From NCBI RefSeq assembly GCF_029525575.1, contig NZ_JAPDIA010000007.1, forward strand, positions 186,001-250,000: DNA of 64,000 bases, written 5' to 3'. Below the pieces are notes generated by a model, which saw nothing but the letters and a program-made list of their open reading frames with translations, searched no databases and was not told where the DNA came from. Positions 53,294 to 62,703 of the stretch are shown piece after piece; within the stretch, counting starts at the first letter, position 1, and every line of letters starts with the position of its first letter. The DNA comes from Cohnella rhizosphaerae (GTDB taxonomy: Bacteria; Bacillota; Bacilli; Paenibacillales; Paenibacillaceae). The translations under genes and the position numbers were made by a program.

Positions 53294-53389
53294 GGGGTCC
53301 TCTAAACAGTATCATATTTTGACATGATTACTCGTTATTATAAGCGCATCAAGAGAAAAAACAAATCGATACGAAAAGGAGCTTGGGCA

Positions 53390-53812
53390 ATGGCAACCTA
53401 TACCCTTGAAGAAAAAGACGGTTTGAGCAAGTCTCGCCCGATCGGAAGGACGGCCGCTTATTGGATCGTCACCGCCGTTCTCGCATTTTCTATCGCGTTA
53501 AGCGGGATCGGGCAATTGATGCGGTACGGCGGCAACGTCGATTTGGTCACCGCTATCGGGTTCCCGCTGTATATCACGAACATTCTGGGTACGTGGAAGC
53601 TGCTTGGCATCATCGCGATCCTCATCCCGGGCTTCCCCCGGCTGAAGGAATGGGCGTACAGCGGCATTTTCTTCCTCATGACTGGCGCGTCTCTGTCCCA
53701 TATGTTCGCTCATGATTACGGCGATGGCGGGTTCAACGTGATTTTGCCGCTCTTGTATGCCGCGCTTGCCGTCGCCTCCTGGGCGCTTCGTCCGAAAAGC
53801 CGCAAACTTTAA
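53390..53812 (+). CDS. DoxX-like membrane protein
   Basis: An intact 140-residue protein with four hydrophobic helices (WIVTAVLAFSIALSGIGQLM, LLGIIAILIPGF, WAYSGIFFLMTGASLSHMFA, FNVILPLLYAALAVASW), matching the DoxX-like family. Its first residues, MATYTLEEKD, almost copy the start of the GyrI-like gene at 53921 (MATYTFEEKD). AAAGGAG precedes the ATG. It is divergent from a WYL regulator and first in a three-gene set. Confidence 0.85.
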   Translation: MATYTLEEKDGLSKSRPIGRTAAYWIVTAVLAFSIALSGIGQLMRYGGNVDLVTAIGFPLYITNILGTWKLLGIIAILIPGFPRLKEWAYSGIFFLMTGASLSHMFAHDYGDGGFNVILPLLYAALAVASWALRPKSRKL

Positions 53813-53920
53813 TAAGTCGCACGCTAAACGTAGCAGATTTTGACACCATTTATGGTTATGATAGATCTATCAGGCGGTTAACCCATCCAATCGACCATTT
53901 AAAAAAGGGAGCTGGAATTC

Positions 53921-54400
53921 ATGGCAACGTATACCTTCGAGGAAAAAGACAGCTTTATCGTGCTCGGGATCGGAACGGAGCTGAAGAGCGACTACACGGA
54001 CTATGCCGCTATGAATAAGGAGAAAGAAAGCTTCTGGCGGTCCGTGGAGCAGGATGGACGGCTCGACACGCTCAAGGCGATCGCCGCGAACGACTATATT
54101 TTTGCCGTCAACGAAGCGGTCAACCACAAGATGATGTATTACGCCGGCGTCATGTCGGACGCATCGTTGCCGGAGGAGCACAGAGTGATCCAATTTCCCA
54201 AGGGACAGTATCTCGTCGTAAAAGGCGAAGGGAAGTCGGCCGATGAGCTCGGCAGCATGCTGACCGGCATCGCCTTCGGTCAAGCCTTGCCTGCGGCCGA
54301 TCAATACGCTTACGTCGGCGGTCCCAATGCAACGGTCGAGATGGGGCAGCGGGACGGTCTCGTATACGGCGAGATGTGGGTCCCGGTTGTACAGAAGTAA
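53921..54400 (+). CDS. GyrI-like effector-binding domain protein
   Basis: An intact 159-residue protein, the third of its family in the window. It shows FWRSVEQDGRLDTLKAIA, RVIQFPKGQYLVVKGEG, QYAYVGGPNATVEM and GEMWVPVVQK. AAAGGGAG precedes the ATG. It follows the DoxX-like gene by 108 bases, and a separate upstream AT-rich segment (53820-53880) may carry its own promoter. A ligand-binding role is inferred from the family. Confidence 0.85.
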   Translation: MATYTFEEKDSFIVLGIGTELKSDYTDYAAMNKEKESFWRSVEQDGRLDTLKAIAANDYIFAVNEAVNHKMMYYAGVMSDASLPEEHRVIQFPKGQYLVVKGEGKSADELGSMLTGIAFGQALPAADQYAYVGGPNATVEMGQRDGLVYGEMWVPVVQK

Positions 54401-54425
54401 TCGAAAACGATAGGAGGAATGAGCC

Positions 54426-54893
54426 ATGTCCATGATCGTCGATTTTAAAAACGTGTCTACGGCCGGTCTGGAATCTTCGCCGGTGGCAGAAGCGCTGGCA
54501 GGGTTGCGCGCGAACGAAGCCCGTTATTTCATGAACAAATACAAGCATGAATTCACCGTCGTACCCGCAGCCGAAAGCCGGGACACGCTGGATTACGTAG
54601 AGCGGGTATTGCGAGAAGAACGCGGCATCGCGTTCGCGGCCCGACCGCTGGAAACGTCGCGTTTTCAAGTCGAAAATATCGATTGGGCCTTCGTCTTCTA
54701 TGAGGACGGCCTGGGGGTCAACGTGCTGTACACGCTGGACGATCCGAAGAAGCGCGCCGTGGGGTTCAAGCTGTCCGAGGGGATGGAAGTGCCCCGGGAG
54801 CTGGAAGAAAAGAAGTTCAAATTCGCCAGACAGAAGTCCAAGCTGGCCGGGACCATCCGCGGTTCGTTCTTCGTCATTAAAGGCGAGTACTGA
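54426..54893 (+). CDS. Conserved-looking hypothetical protein
   Basis: An intact 155-residue protein, 25 bases after the GyrI-like gene, with AGGAGG before the ATG. It is predicted soluble, rich in charged residues, with segments DTLDYVERVLREERGIAFAA, NIDWAFVFYEDGLGVNVLY and a basic C-terminus (EEKKFKFARQKSKLAGTIRG). No membrane segment, signal peptide or known motif was recognised. Operon context suggests a role with the GyrI-like protein. Confidence 0.7.
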   Translation: MSMIVDFKNVSTAGLESSPVAEALAGLRANEARYFMNKYKHEFTVVPAAESRDTLDYVERVLREERGIAFAARPLETSRFQVENIDWAFVFYEDGLGVNVLYTLDDPKKRAVGFKLSEGMEVPRELEEKKFKFARQKSKLAGTIRGSFFVIKGEY

Positions 54894-54911
54894 GGCAAGC
54901 AAGCACGTAAA

Positions 54912-54944
54912 GACCGTCAGGGCGATCTTCCCTGGCGGTTTTAA
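54912..54944 (+). terminator. Rho-independent terminator
   Basis: The hairpin ACCGTCAGGG / CCCTGGCGGT is followed by TTTTAATTT, 18 bases after the hypothetical gene. Confidence 0.88.
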
Positions 54945-55033
54945 TTTATGGCGTGCCCAGGTAAGCACGTATTTTCTTGCCGGTGAAAGTCCGGTCGCGG
55001 GAGGGGCCAAGCCTCGGCCTCCGTGTCACCTGG

Positions 55034-55450
55034 AATGGCGCCGATAAGCGCCTATGGGCATTATCTCGGTCCCCGTCGCACCCTGAAAGGTGCCGATAAG
55101 CGCCTATGGGCATTATCTCGGCCTCCGCCGCACCCTGAATGGTGCCGATAAGCGCCTATGGGCATCATCTCGGTCCCCGTCGCACCCTGAAAGGTGCCGA
55201 TAAGTGCATATGGGCATTATCTCGGTCCCCGCCGCACCCTGAATGGTGCCGATAAGCGCCTATGGGCATGATCTCGGCCTCCGTGTCACCTGGAATGGCG
55301 CCGATAAGCGCCTATGGTCATTATCTCGGTCCCCGTCGCACCCTGAATGGTGCCGATAAGCGCCTATGGTCATTATCTCGGTCCCCGTCGCACCCTGAAT
55401 GGCGCCGATAAGCGCCTATGGGCATGATCTCGGCCTCCGTAACACCCAAA
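55034..55450. repeat. Eight-copy 52-bp tandem hairpin repeat
   Basis: The unit contains CCGATAAGCGCC, a TATGG centre, and GGCATTATCTCGG, which can fold on itself, followed by a spacer of CCTCCG/CCCCGTCGCACCCTGAA. GATAAG marks recur at 55043, 55095, 55147, 55199, 55251, 55303, 55355 and 55407, exactly 52 bases apart. Variation is confined to a few positions. It fills the gap before the rhamnosidase gene. No gene is seen at 54949-55524. Confidence 0.9.
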
Positions 55451-55524
55451 TCCCGCGGCATAGGCATTGAATGTACTAGTGATACATAATAGTATTAGGG
55501 CATCAACGTAAAGGAGCCCCCCTC

Positions 55525-57967
55525 ATGCTGCAAAGTGAAGCGTTGCTTGCCCATGATACCCGCGACTGGCGCGGGGAATGGATCTGGTTCGAGAGCCCGG
55601 ATCGGGATATTCGGCCGGGCCGCCACACGATGGCGCTGTTTCGCCGGACGTTCCAGGCGGCAGGAGATGAGCGTCTGATCGTCCGGGTCAGCGCGAACAG
55701 CCGGTACCGGCTGTTCTTGAACGGCGAGTCGGTATCGATCGGCCCTTGCAAGGGCGACGCGAACCGGCGTTTTTACGAGACGGTGGAGATCGGCGGACTG
55801 CTGCGCGACGGCATGAACGTGCTGGCCGCCCAAGTTGTGCATTATGTCGGGACGGAGCCTTGGACGATGGGCGTCTCCGGGCCGATCTCGATCTGGAGCG
55901 AGCGGAACGGCGGCTTCCTGCTGGACGGCGCGCTGTCCGATGACGGGGGGCCGCATGAAGGAGGAGCTGCATACGGGCGACAGCTGGCTGTGCATGGCAG
56001 CGGAAGGATACGCCGTCGAGCCGAGCGAGCTCATCCAGTGGCTGGGCGGGCTGGAGCGCATCGAGGGCGCGAAGCTTCCGCACGGCTGGGCGCAGCCGGC
56101 GTTCGACGCAGCCGGCTGGCAGCCGGCGGTTCCGTTTGCGCCCATGCGCAATCCGTATGGCGAGCGCGTGGGCTGGGCGCTTCAGCCGCGCCCGATTCCG
56201 CCGCTTTACGAACGGGAGACCGCGTTTGCCGGTATCGTGCGCGCCGAGGGGTGCGCGGCGGAACGGCTTGAAGCGATGCGCGGTCCTGAACGGGTCCCCG
56301 TGGTCGTGCCCGCGGCGGCAAAGATTTGGCTCGAGCTGGACGCCGCCCTGCTCACGACCGGTTATTTGCATGTGGCCTTCAGCGGCGGCGCCGGCGCCGA
56401 GATTCGATTGATCTGCGCGGAATGCTACGAGCCGGAAGCGTCGGATATCGGCGATGGACGGATCAAGGGCGTACGGACGATGGCCGAAGGCGGCAAGCTG
56501 GTCGGCGATCCGGACGTCTATTCGGCAGCCGGCGTCGGTACGCCCGAGCGCCCCGAAGTTTACGAGCCGTTCTGGTTCCGGACGTTCCGGTACGTTCGCG
56601 TGGAGATCGCGGCCGGCAATGAGCCGATCGCGCTTCATGGCATCGGCTACCGGGAGACCGGCTATCCGTTGGAGCCGACAGGCGCGTTCGACTGCTCGGA
56701 CGACGAGCTCAATCAGATCTGGCGCATGTCGCTCAACACGCTGCGCCGCTGCATGCACGAGACGTACGAGGACTGCCCGTATTACGAACAGCTGCAATAT
56801 ACGATGGATACGCGGCTGCAGATGCTGTACACGTACCATTTGACCACCGACGACCGGCTGGCGCGCAAGGCGATCGAAGATTTCCACAGCTCCCAGCTGC
56901 CTTCCGGCATGCTGCAATGCCGGTTCCCTTCTATGCTGACGCAGGTGATTCCCGGCTTCTCCTTGTATTGGATCGACATGCTGGACGAACATTATCGGTA
57001 CTTCGGGGATATCGCCCTCGTGAACCGGTACCGCGCGTCCATGCTGAAGCTGCTTGACTGGTTCGAGCGGTACCGGACGCCCGAGGGCATCGTGGGCATG
57101 CTGCCTTACGAGCTGTGGACGCATTTCGACTGGGTCGAGAGCTGGCCCTACGGCGCGCCGCCGACGCAGGACGATGGACCGATGACGCTGCATAGCCTTA
57201 TGTACGCCGCCGGACTGCGCAAGGCGGCGGGCCTGCTCGAAGCCGGCGGCTGGCGCGATGCGGCCGGCGAGCTGCGAGGGCGCGCCGAAGCGGTTATTGA
57301 AGCGGTACATCGGCTTTGCTGGTCGGCCGAGCGGCAGTTGTACGCGAACTGCCCGGGGACGGGCGACTTTAGCGTGCATGCGCAGATTTGGGCGGTGCTG
57401 GCCGGCGCGGTCGCCGGCGAGGCCGCGGCGGAGCTGCTTCGCCGGACCTTCGCCGACGATACGCTGCCGGTTGCCTCGCTGCCGCAGACCTTCGCGTCCA
57501 TGCGCGCGCTGGAATCGTGCGGCCTGCACGCGCTGGCCTTTAAGGAATGGGACCGCTGGAGACTGTTCCTCGGCCTCGAGCTGACGACGCTCCCGGAGAT
57601 GGCGCACGGCACGCCCCGCAGCGATTGCCATGCGTGGAGCGCGCTGCCGCTGTACGAATTCTCCGCGACGGTGCTCGGCGTGCGTCCGGGAGCCCCCGGC
57701 TTCGCGCGCATCCGGATTGCGCCGAGGCCGGAAGGCCTCGCATGGGCGAACGGAACGACGCCGACGCCGCACGGACCCGTGAAGACGGCCTGGCGGCTGG
57801 ACGGCGACGCCTTTATCTTGACGGTGGATGCCCCGACGGATATTCCCGTGGACATCGTTCTTCCGGACGGCGCGATACAAGAAGCGAAGGGCGGACAAAC
57901 GATTCACGCCCGTTGCAGTCTGCGGCGGCAAGCCGGTATGATTCAAAAGTTTAAGGCCATCCAATGA
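55525..57967 (+). CDS. GH78-type alpha-L-rhamnosidase, one frameshift
   Basis: About 813 residues without a signal peptide, so probably cytosolic. N-terminal beta-sandwich domains (WRGEWIWFESPDRDIRPGRH, SANSRYRLFLNGESVSIGPC) precede an (alpha/alpha)6 barrel with the family segment HETYEDCPYYEQLQYTMDTR carrying acidic catalytic residues, then DWFERYRTPEGIVGMLPYEL, and a C-terminal sandwich (SDCHAWSALPLYEF). It removes terminal L-rhamnose from oligosaccharides or glycosides. The frame shifts at G6 55945-55950. AAAGGAG precedes the ATG. The stop lies inside the terminator hairpin. Confidence 0.9.
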
Positions 57968-57990
57968 AGGATGGCCTTAAACTTTTGTCC
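57947..57990 (+). terminator. Terminator overlapping the rhamnosidase stop codon
   Basis: A perfect 16-bp stem (AAGTTTAAGGCCATCC / GGATGGCCTTAAACTT) with the loop AATGAA, which holds the TGA stop, is followed by TTG. The next 214 bases show no gene. Confidence 0.85.
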
Positions 57991-58204
57991 GCGCAGGCTT
58001 CGCATCGCGCCATGCGCCGTCGGCTGCAGCAATGTCGAGCATTTCAACCGCACCTTTAAAAGCTCACGGGCCGCTTCCCGGCTCCTTCCGCGCGCGCAAC
58101 TAGACGATGAGCGTGCACGCGCTTCGCCATTCATTCGCAAGCTCGCTTTCTTAGATGTACTTGTATAATATAGGATTCAAATACAAGCAAGGGAGATTTG
58201 AAGG

Positions 58205-58986
58205 ATGCCTAGCATGCACGTTTGGGTAGGATATTTTGAATCTGAAGAACAGTTTAAGCACTATGTAGACCAAGAATCATATTTAAAAGCTTGGGCCATT
58301 TACGATAACGAACCTCCAACAGGCGGAGAGGAAGATGCAGAACCGAGTCCTGCGTTAAGATGTGAATTTTGCAAGGAAGTAGATCTGGATATGTATGACG
58401 AAGACTGTGCACAGTTAAAATATTTTGAAAAATCAGTGGATATAGATCGCATAGCCGATGCTATTCTTGCCGATAAGGAGGAGCTCGCAAGGTTGTGGAA
58501 TCAACGTCCGGCAGACAGGGTGAACGCGCTGATCGCCTATGAAGACAAAGAATTAAGCGCGGAGAGCGCTTCAAAATCCATTCGCGCAACATACTTGGGC
58601 AAGGTGAACAGGATTACTGAAAATAAAGAAGCCGACCGTGCTTCCGTTCATTATTTATGGGTTGGAGAAAGCGAGACGCCGTCCATACAAACGTCCGCAG
58701 CGGTAAAAAAAAGAATTGAAGAAAATGAACATCGACGAAGATACGCTTGTAAATATTCATTTCTACTATCGTCGTAAAAAAGGAAAAACTGGACGAAATG
58801 ATCATCATGCAAGTGGAAGACTTTCAGGTTGCGGAAAGTATGATTTTAAAAGCCGACGAAATGCAAATATCCCCCACAGCCAACGCTATTCTCGATTTAA
58901 TTGTAGATGAACCCTCTAAAATAGACGGTTTGGCAATCGGTACTGCTTTAGGGATGACGTATATCGGAAAATTCGATTCTGAATGA
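58205..58986 (+). CDS. Imm22-like immunity protein, two frameshifts
   Basis: About 260 residues. The start MPSMHVWVGYFESEEQFKHY matches immunity protein 22 (VHVWVG motif), a family guarding against polymorphic-toxin nucleases. The second half (ESMILKADEMQISPTANAIL ... GLAIGTALGMTYIGKF) is less clear. Shifts at A8 58705-58712 and A6 58776-58781 are each +1. The gene is notably AT-rich against its neighbours, a sign of transfer. No toxin gene lies next to it. A GGGAG precedes the ATG. Confidence 0.75.
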
Positions 58987-59012
58987 ATCGCCTCAACTCT
59001 AAATGAATCGCC

Positions 59013-59546
59013 TCAACGATGAAAAAGCCGAATGAGGTTCGAGATTTCCTCCAGCGTTTCCTGTTGACCGTTTTTGATCCACGTGATCCAAACCTCAAAG
59101 ACGCCGGCGCTCATATAGTGAATCCAATAGTTTCGTTTCGCGCCCGTCCAGTCGGGGAACGGATTTAATCCATCGTAAAACCGCGCAATATGGCTTTTGA
59201 AAACTTGATACAGCAAATCGGTGCAGCCGGCCTCGATCGCCAATCGGATCTCGCTTGTCATGGCGTGAAAAAAATGCGTCAAGTCCGCTATTTTCTGCTC
59301 ATGGCTGATTTGATTGGCGATTTTATTAAAGATATCCGCGAATTTCGGTTCGTAGTGCGCCATAAATACTTGGTCCAGGCTTTCGTAATTTCGATAAAAC
59401 GCCATTAGGCTGACGCCGGCCTTCTTGACGACTTCCGAAACGGTCAATTTCGCGATTTTCTTTGTTTTCAAAAGCTCAAGCAGAGCCAAGGCGATCCATT
59501 CCTTGGTGTCTTTTCGTATCGCTTGCGCGTGCTCGGTCGCTGCCAT
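59013..59546 (-). CDS. TetR/AcrR-family repressor
   Basis: An intact 177-residue protein. The helix-turn-helix is LTVSEVVKKAGVSLMAFYRNYESLDQVF and the C-terminal ligand domain has a WTGAKRNYWIHYMSAGVFEV region. GGAGG precedes the ATG at 59546. It is divergent from the reductase at 59664 across an operator-like inverted repeat, so it probably represses that gene. Confidence 0.9.
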   Translation of the reverse strand: MAATEHAQAIRKDTKEWIALALLELLKTKKIAKLTVSEVVKKAGVSLMAFYRNYESLDQVFMAHYEPKFADIFNKIANQISHEQKIADLTHFFHAMTSEIRLAIEAGCTDLLYQVFKSHIARFYDGLNPFPDWTGAKRNYWIHYMSAGVFEVWITWIKNGQQETLEEISNLIRLFHR

Positions 59547-59626
59547 AACAGATCCTCCATTTTGTCACACATGCCTGTTTGCCGCTTGTACGGAATAAGC
59601 TTCGGTCTTATTATAAGGGCAAATCC

Positions 59627-59640
59627 GTTACATGTGTAAC
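59627..59640. promoter_or_regulatory. Probable TetR operator
   Basis: GTTACA-2-TGTAAC, an inverted repeat 24 bases upstream of the reductase start, in the divergent promoter. Confidence 0.55.
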
Positions 59641-59663
59641 GTCAAATAAATGGAGGCTTCGCG

Positions 59664-60707
59664 ATGCCGGAAAATAACAACCCGCTCGTTTTAGTAACCG
59701 GAGGCTCGGGCTTTATTGCGGTTCATATTATCTTGAATTTGCTGGCGAAGAAGTACCGCGTACGGACGACGCTCCGCACGTTGGACAGACAGGACGAAGT
59801 CCGGGCGATGCTGAGATCGGGCGGGATCTCCGATGTTAGCAGCTTGTCGTTTATTCAAGCCGACCTTACTTCCGATACGAACTGGAAGAATGCGACCGCG
59901 GGAGCGGACTATGTCATCCATGTCGCTTCTCCGACGCCCAATCGCATTTATAAAGACGAAGACGAAATGATTCGACCCGCGGTCGAAGGCGTACTGCGCG
60001 TGCTGAGAGCCGCGCGCGATGCGGGCGCGAAGCGCTTCGTGCTGACCTCCGCGTTCGGCGCGATCGGCGTGGGGCATCGTCATCACGTCGGTCCGTATAC
60101 CGAAGCGGATTGGTCGAATACGGACGCCAACATTCATCCCTACCAAAAGTCCAAGACGCTCGCCGAACGGGCGGCCTGGCGGTTTGTTCAACAAGAAGGA
60201 AAGGGATTGGAGTTGGCCACGGTAAATCCCGTTGGAGTGATGGGACCGATCTTGGGCCAGGATTATTCCCATTCCAACGACATCGTTCGCCAGATGCTGG
60301 AGGGCAAGCTGAAGGCGGTCCCCAAAATTTACTCGGATTACGTGGACGCCCGGGACGTTGCCGAGCTGCATGTTTTGGCCATGACGCGTCCCGAAGCCAA
60401 AGGCGAACGCTTTATCGCCTCTACCGCAGAGAATCTTTCCACGCTGCAGGTCGCGAACATTTTGAGGAAGCATCTGGGGGACGATGCGAAAAACGTGCCA
60501 AAGAAGGAAGTTGCGAATACGATCGTTCGCGCGGCGGCCATATTTAATCCCAAGCTCAGAATGATCGCGACGCTTTTGGGCCAAGACTTGTCGACGAGCA
60601 ACGAGAAGGCCAAACGTCTGCTGGGATGGAGGCCGCGTTCGGCGGAGGAAGCGATTGTCGCGACCGGGAGAAGCATGATCAAGGTCATGAAGGGGCATAT
60701 GAAATAG
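59664..60707 (+). CDS. NAD(P)-dependent aldehyde/ketone reductase (extended SDR)
   Basis: An intact 347-residue extended SDR of the cinnamoyl-CoA/dihydroflavonol-reductase-like group. It has VTGGSGFIAVHIILNLL, RTTLRTLDRQDEVRAML, VIHVASPTPNRIYKDEDEM, the YQKSK active-site pair and VNPVGVMGPILGQDYSHSN. It probably reduces small aldehydes or ketones. It is likely controlled by the divergent TetR protein. Confidence 0.88.
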   Translation: MPENNNPLVLVTGGSGFIAVHIILNLLAKKYRVRTTLRTLDRQDEVRAMLRSGGISDVSSLSFIQADLTSDTNWKNATAGADYVIHVASPTPNRIYKDEDEMIRPAVEGVLRVLRAARDAGAKRFVLTSAFGAIGVGHRHHVGPYTEADWSNTDANIHPYQKSKTLAERAAWRFVQQEGKGLELATVNPVGVMGPILGQDYSHSNDIVRQMLEGKLKAVPKIYSDYVDARDVAELHVLAMTRPEAKGERFIASTAENLSTLQVANILRKHLGDDAKNVPKKEVANTIVRAAAIFNPKLRMIATLLGQDLSTSNEKAKRLLGWRPRSAEEAIVATGRSMIKVMKGHMK

Positions 60708-60737
60708 TACATTCTGCAAACCTCGCCAAGCGAGCCT

Positions 60738-60768
60738 CAGCCGGCTCTCTGCCGGCGAGATTTTTTTG
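60738..60768 (+). terminator. Rho-independent terminator
   Basis: CCGGC / GCCGG hairpin followed by GAGATTTTTTT, 30 bases after the reductase stop. Confidence 0.85.
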
Positions 60769-60912
60769 GCTTGCGCTCTTGTTCGGCTTCCGGCAACGAC
60801 GCAGCGCTTCGGGGCCGTCGTCAAGAGGGGGGTTGACCGCCGGACGCACAATTGTGGTAGCCTATAAGGGCATGCAAGCGTTTTATCGAAAAGAAGAAGG
60901 AGGCTGCCGGCT

Positions 60913-62687
60913 ATGTTCACCGGCTATTGGAGCAGGGTCCGGCTGCTTCGGAAGCTGATCTTGATCGTGGTGCTGTTTCTGATCCTGCCGGTGCTCGTCA
61001 GCGGCTATTATCTTTTCTCGACCAGTCTGCCGCTCGCCCAGAAGGAAAGCCGCGAGATGCTGGAGACGGTGGCCTACCAACTGAATGAGAACATCGAATA
61101 CCGGATTATCGGGTATCAAAATATTTTGATGCAGCTCTCGCTCGATTCGGGGATTACGGCGACGCTTACGCAGCAGTACCGATCGCTTCAGGAGGAAGTG
61201 ACGGGCCTGCAGCAGATCAACGCGGCCGTCAACCGGATTCGCTCGTATTTTCCGATGAAAACGATCCAGTTCTACAAGAGCAACGACACGCTGCACGAGG
61301 ACGGCGGAACGGTGCTGAATCTGGAGAAAGCCGAAACGAAGAGCTGGTATCCGCCGATGGAGGACAACGACAAGCAGTTCTACTGGTATTTCGAATGGAA
61401 GACGGACGGGTCGGAGCCTTCCCTGCATTTGAGCAAATGGCTCGTGGACTACTTATCCAACGAGAAGTTCGGTCTCATCCATGTCGAAGTGACCAACCGG
61501 GCGCTGTTCGACCAGATCACCAACCCGCTGGCGCTCAAAAAAGGGCAGGTTCGTCGTGGCCGACGCCCATGGCAAAGTGCTCGCCGACTATCTGGATCGG
61601 CAGGACGGCGACGATATCGGCAAGATTCCGTACTTGCAAAGGGTTTACGAATCGAATCACGGCTGGTATACGGCGAAGATCGACGGCGTGCCGAGCATGA
61701 TCGTTTACGATACGAACCGTCTGGGCTGGAAGGTCGTGACGATCGTCAGCCAGGAGGAGTTCTGGAAGAAGCTGCAGTTGGTCAAAAAAAGCGGCCATCA
61801 TCGTCTGCGTGCTGTTCGTCGTCCTGACGTTTGTCGTGCTGACCGGCTTCGGCTTGCGCATCACCAACCGTCTCAATTCCTTGATCCGCAACATGAGAAG
61901 GGTGCGCAGCGGGGATCTGGGACTGACGATCAAAGTGCACGGCAAGGATGAGCTGGCCAGCGTGGAGGAGGAGTTCAATGCGATGTCCATCCGGCTGGAC
62001 ACGTCGCTAAAGACGGCGGCCGAAGCCATGAGCCGGGCGGAGACGGAGAAGCTGAAGCTGCTGCAGGCGCAGATCAATCCGCATTTCCTCTACAACACGC
62101 TCGCGCTCGTCAAAAGCATGGCTATGGACGTTGGATCGGCCGAGATCGGCAGCACGGTGGACGCGCTGGCGAAGTTCTACAGACTGGCGCTCAATCGCGG
62201 CGTCGACACGCTGACGCTCCGGGAGGAGCTCGCGCATGTCCAAGCTTACCTGGACATTCACGAATCGCGGTACCCCCGCCGAGTGACGACCGTATTCGAG
62301 GTGGAGCCGGAGGCGCTGACTTGCGAGATCGTCAAGATCACGCTGCAGCCGCTCGTGGAAAATGCCCTGCTGCATGCCTTCGTGCATGCCCGGGGAAGAG
62401 GCCGCCTCCTGCTGTCCGCCCGCCTGGACGATCAGATCTTGTGCATAACCATCGCCGACGACGGCTCCGGCATGTCGCCGGAGCAGCTGCGGCAGCTGCT
62501 CGAGAATGCCAACGGCGCGAGGGAGCGCGAGGGGTTCGGCATTTACAACGTGAACGAACGGCTGAAGCGCCATTATGGAGCGGCTTATCGTATGGAGATC
62601 GATAGCGCGCCGGGACAAGGAACCGCCATTCGGCTGTTCATCCCTCAGCAGCACGCGCAGATGCCGCAGATGTCGCAGACAAGCTGA
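60913..62687 (+). CDS. YesM-like sensor histidine kinase, two frameshifts
   Basis: About 591 residues. An N-terminal membrane helix (LILIVVLFLILPVLVSGYYL), an extracellular sensor of about 260 residues, a second membrane helix (IIVCVLFVVLTFVVLTGFGL), a HAMP domain, a His_kinase box with LQAQINPHFLYNTLALVKS, and a HATPase (LQPLVENALLHAFVH, DDGSGMSPEQL, GFGIYNVNERL). Shifts occur at A6 61537-61542 and A7 61784-61790. AAGGAGG precedes the ATG. It pairs with the regulator 16 bases downstream; such pairs usually sense sugars or polysaccharides. Confidence 0.92.
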
Positions 62688-62703
62688 AGGAAGGAGGACT
62701 GGC

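Noticed and set aside
55034-55450. CRISPR array
   Set aside because: The entire 52-bp unit is repeated with no unique spacers, and no cas genes are present.
55688-57964. 758-residue minus-strand open frame
   Set aside because: Antisense of the GH78 gene, Arg/His/Pro-rich with no domain; a GC-rich codon-bias artefact.
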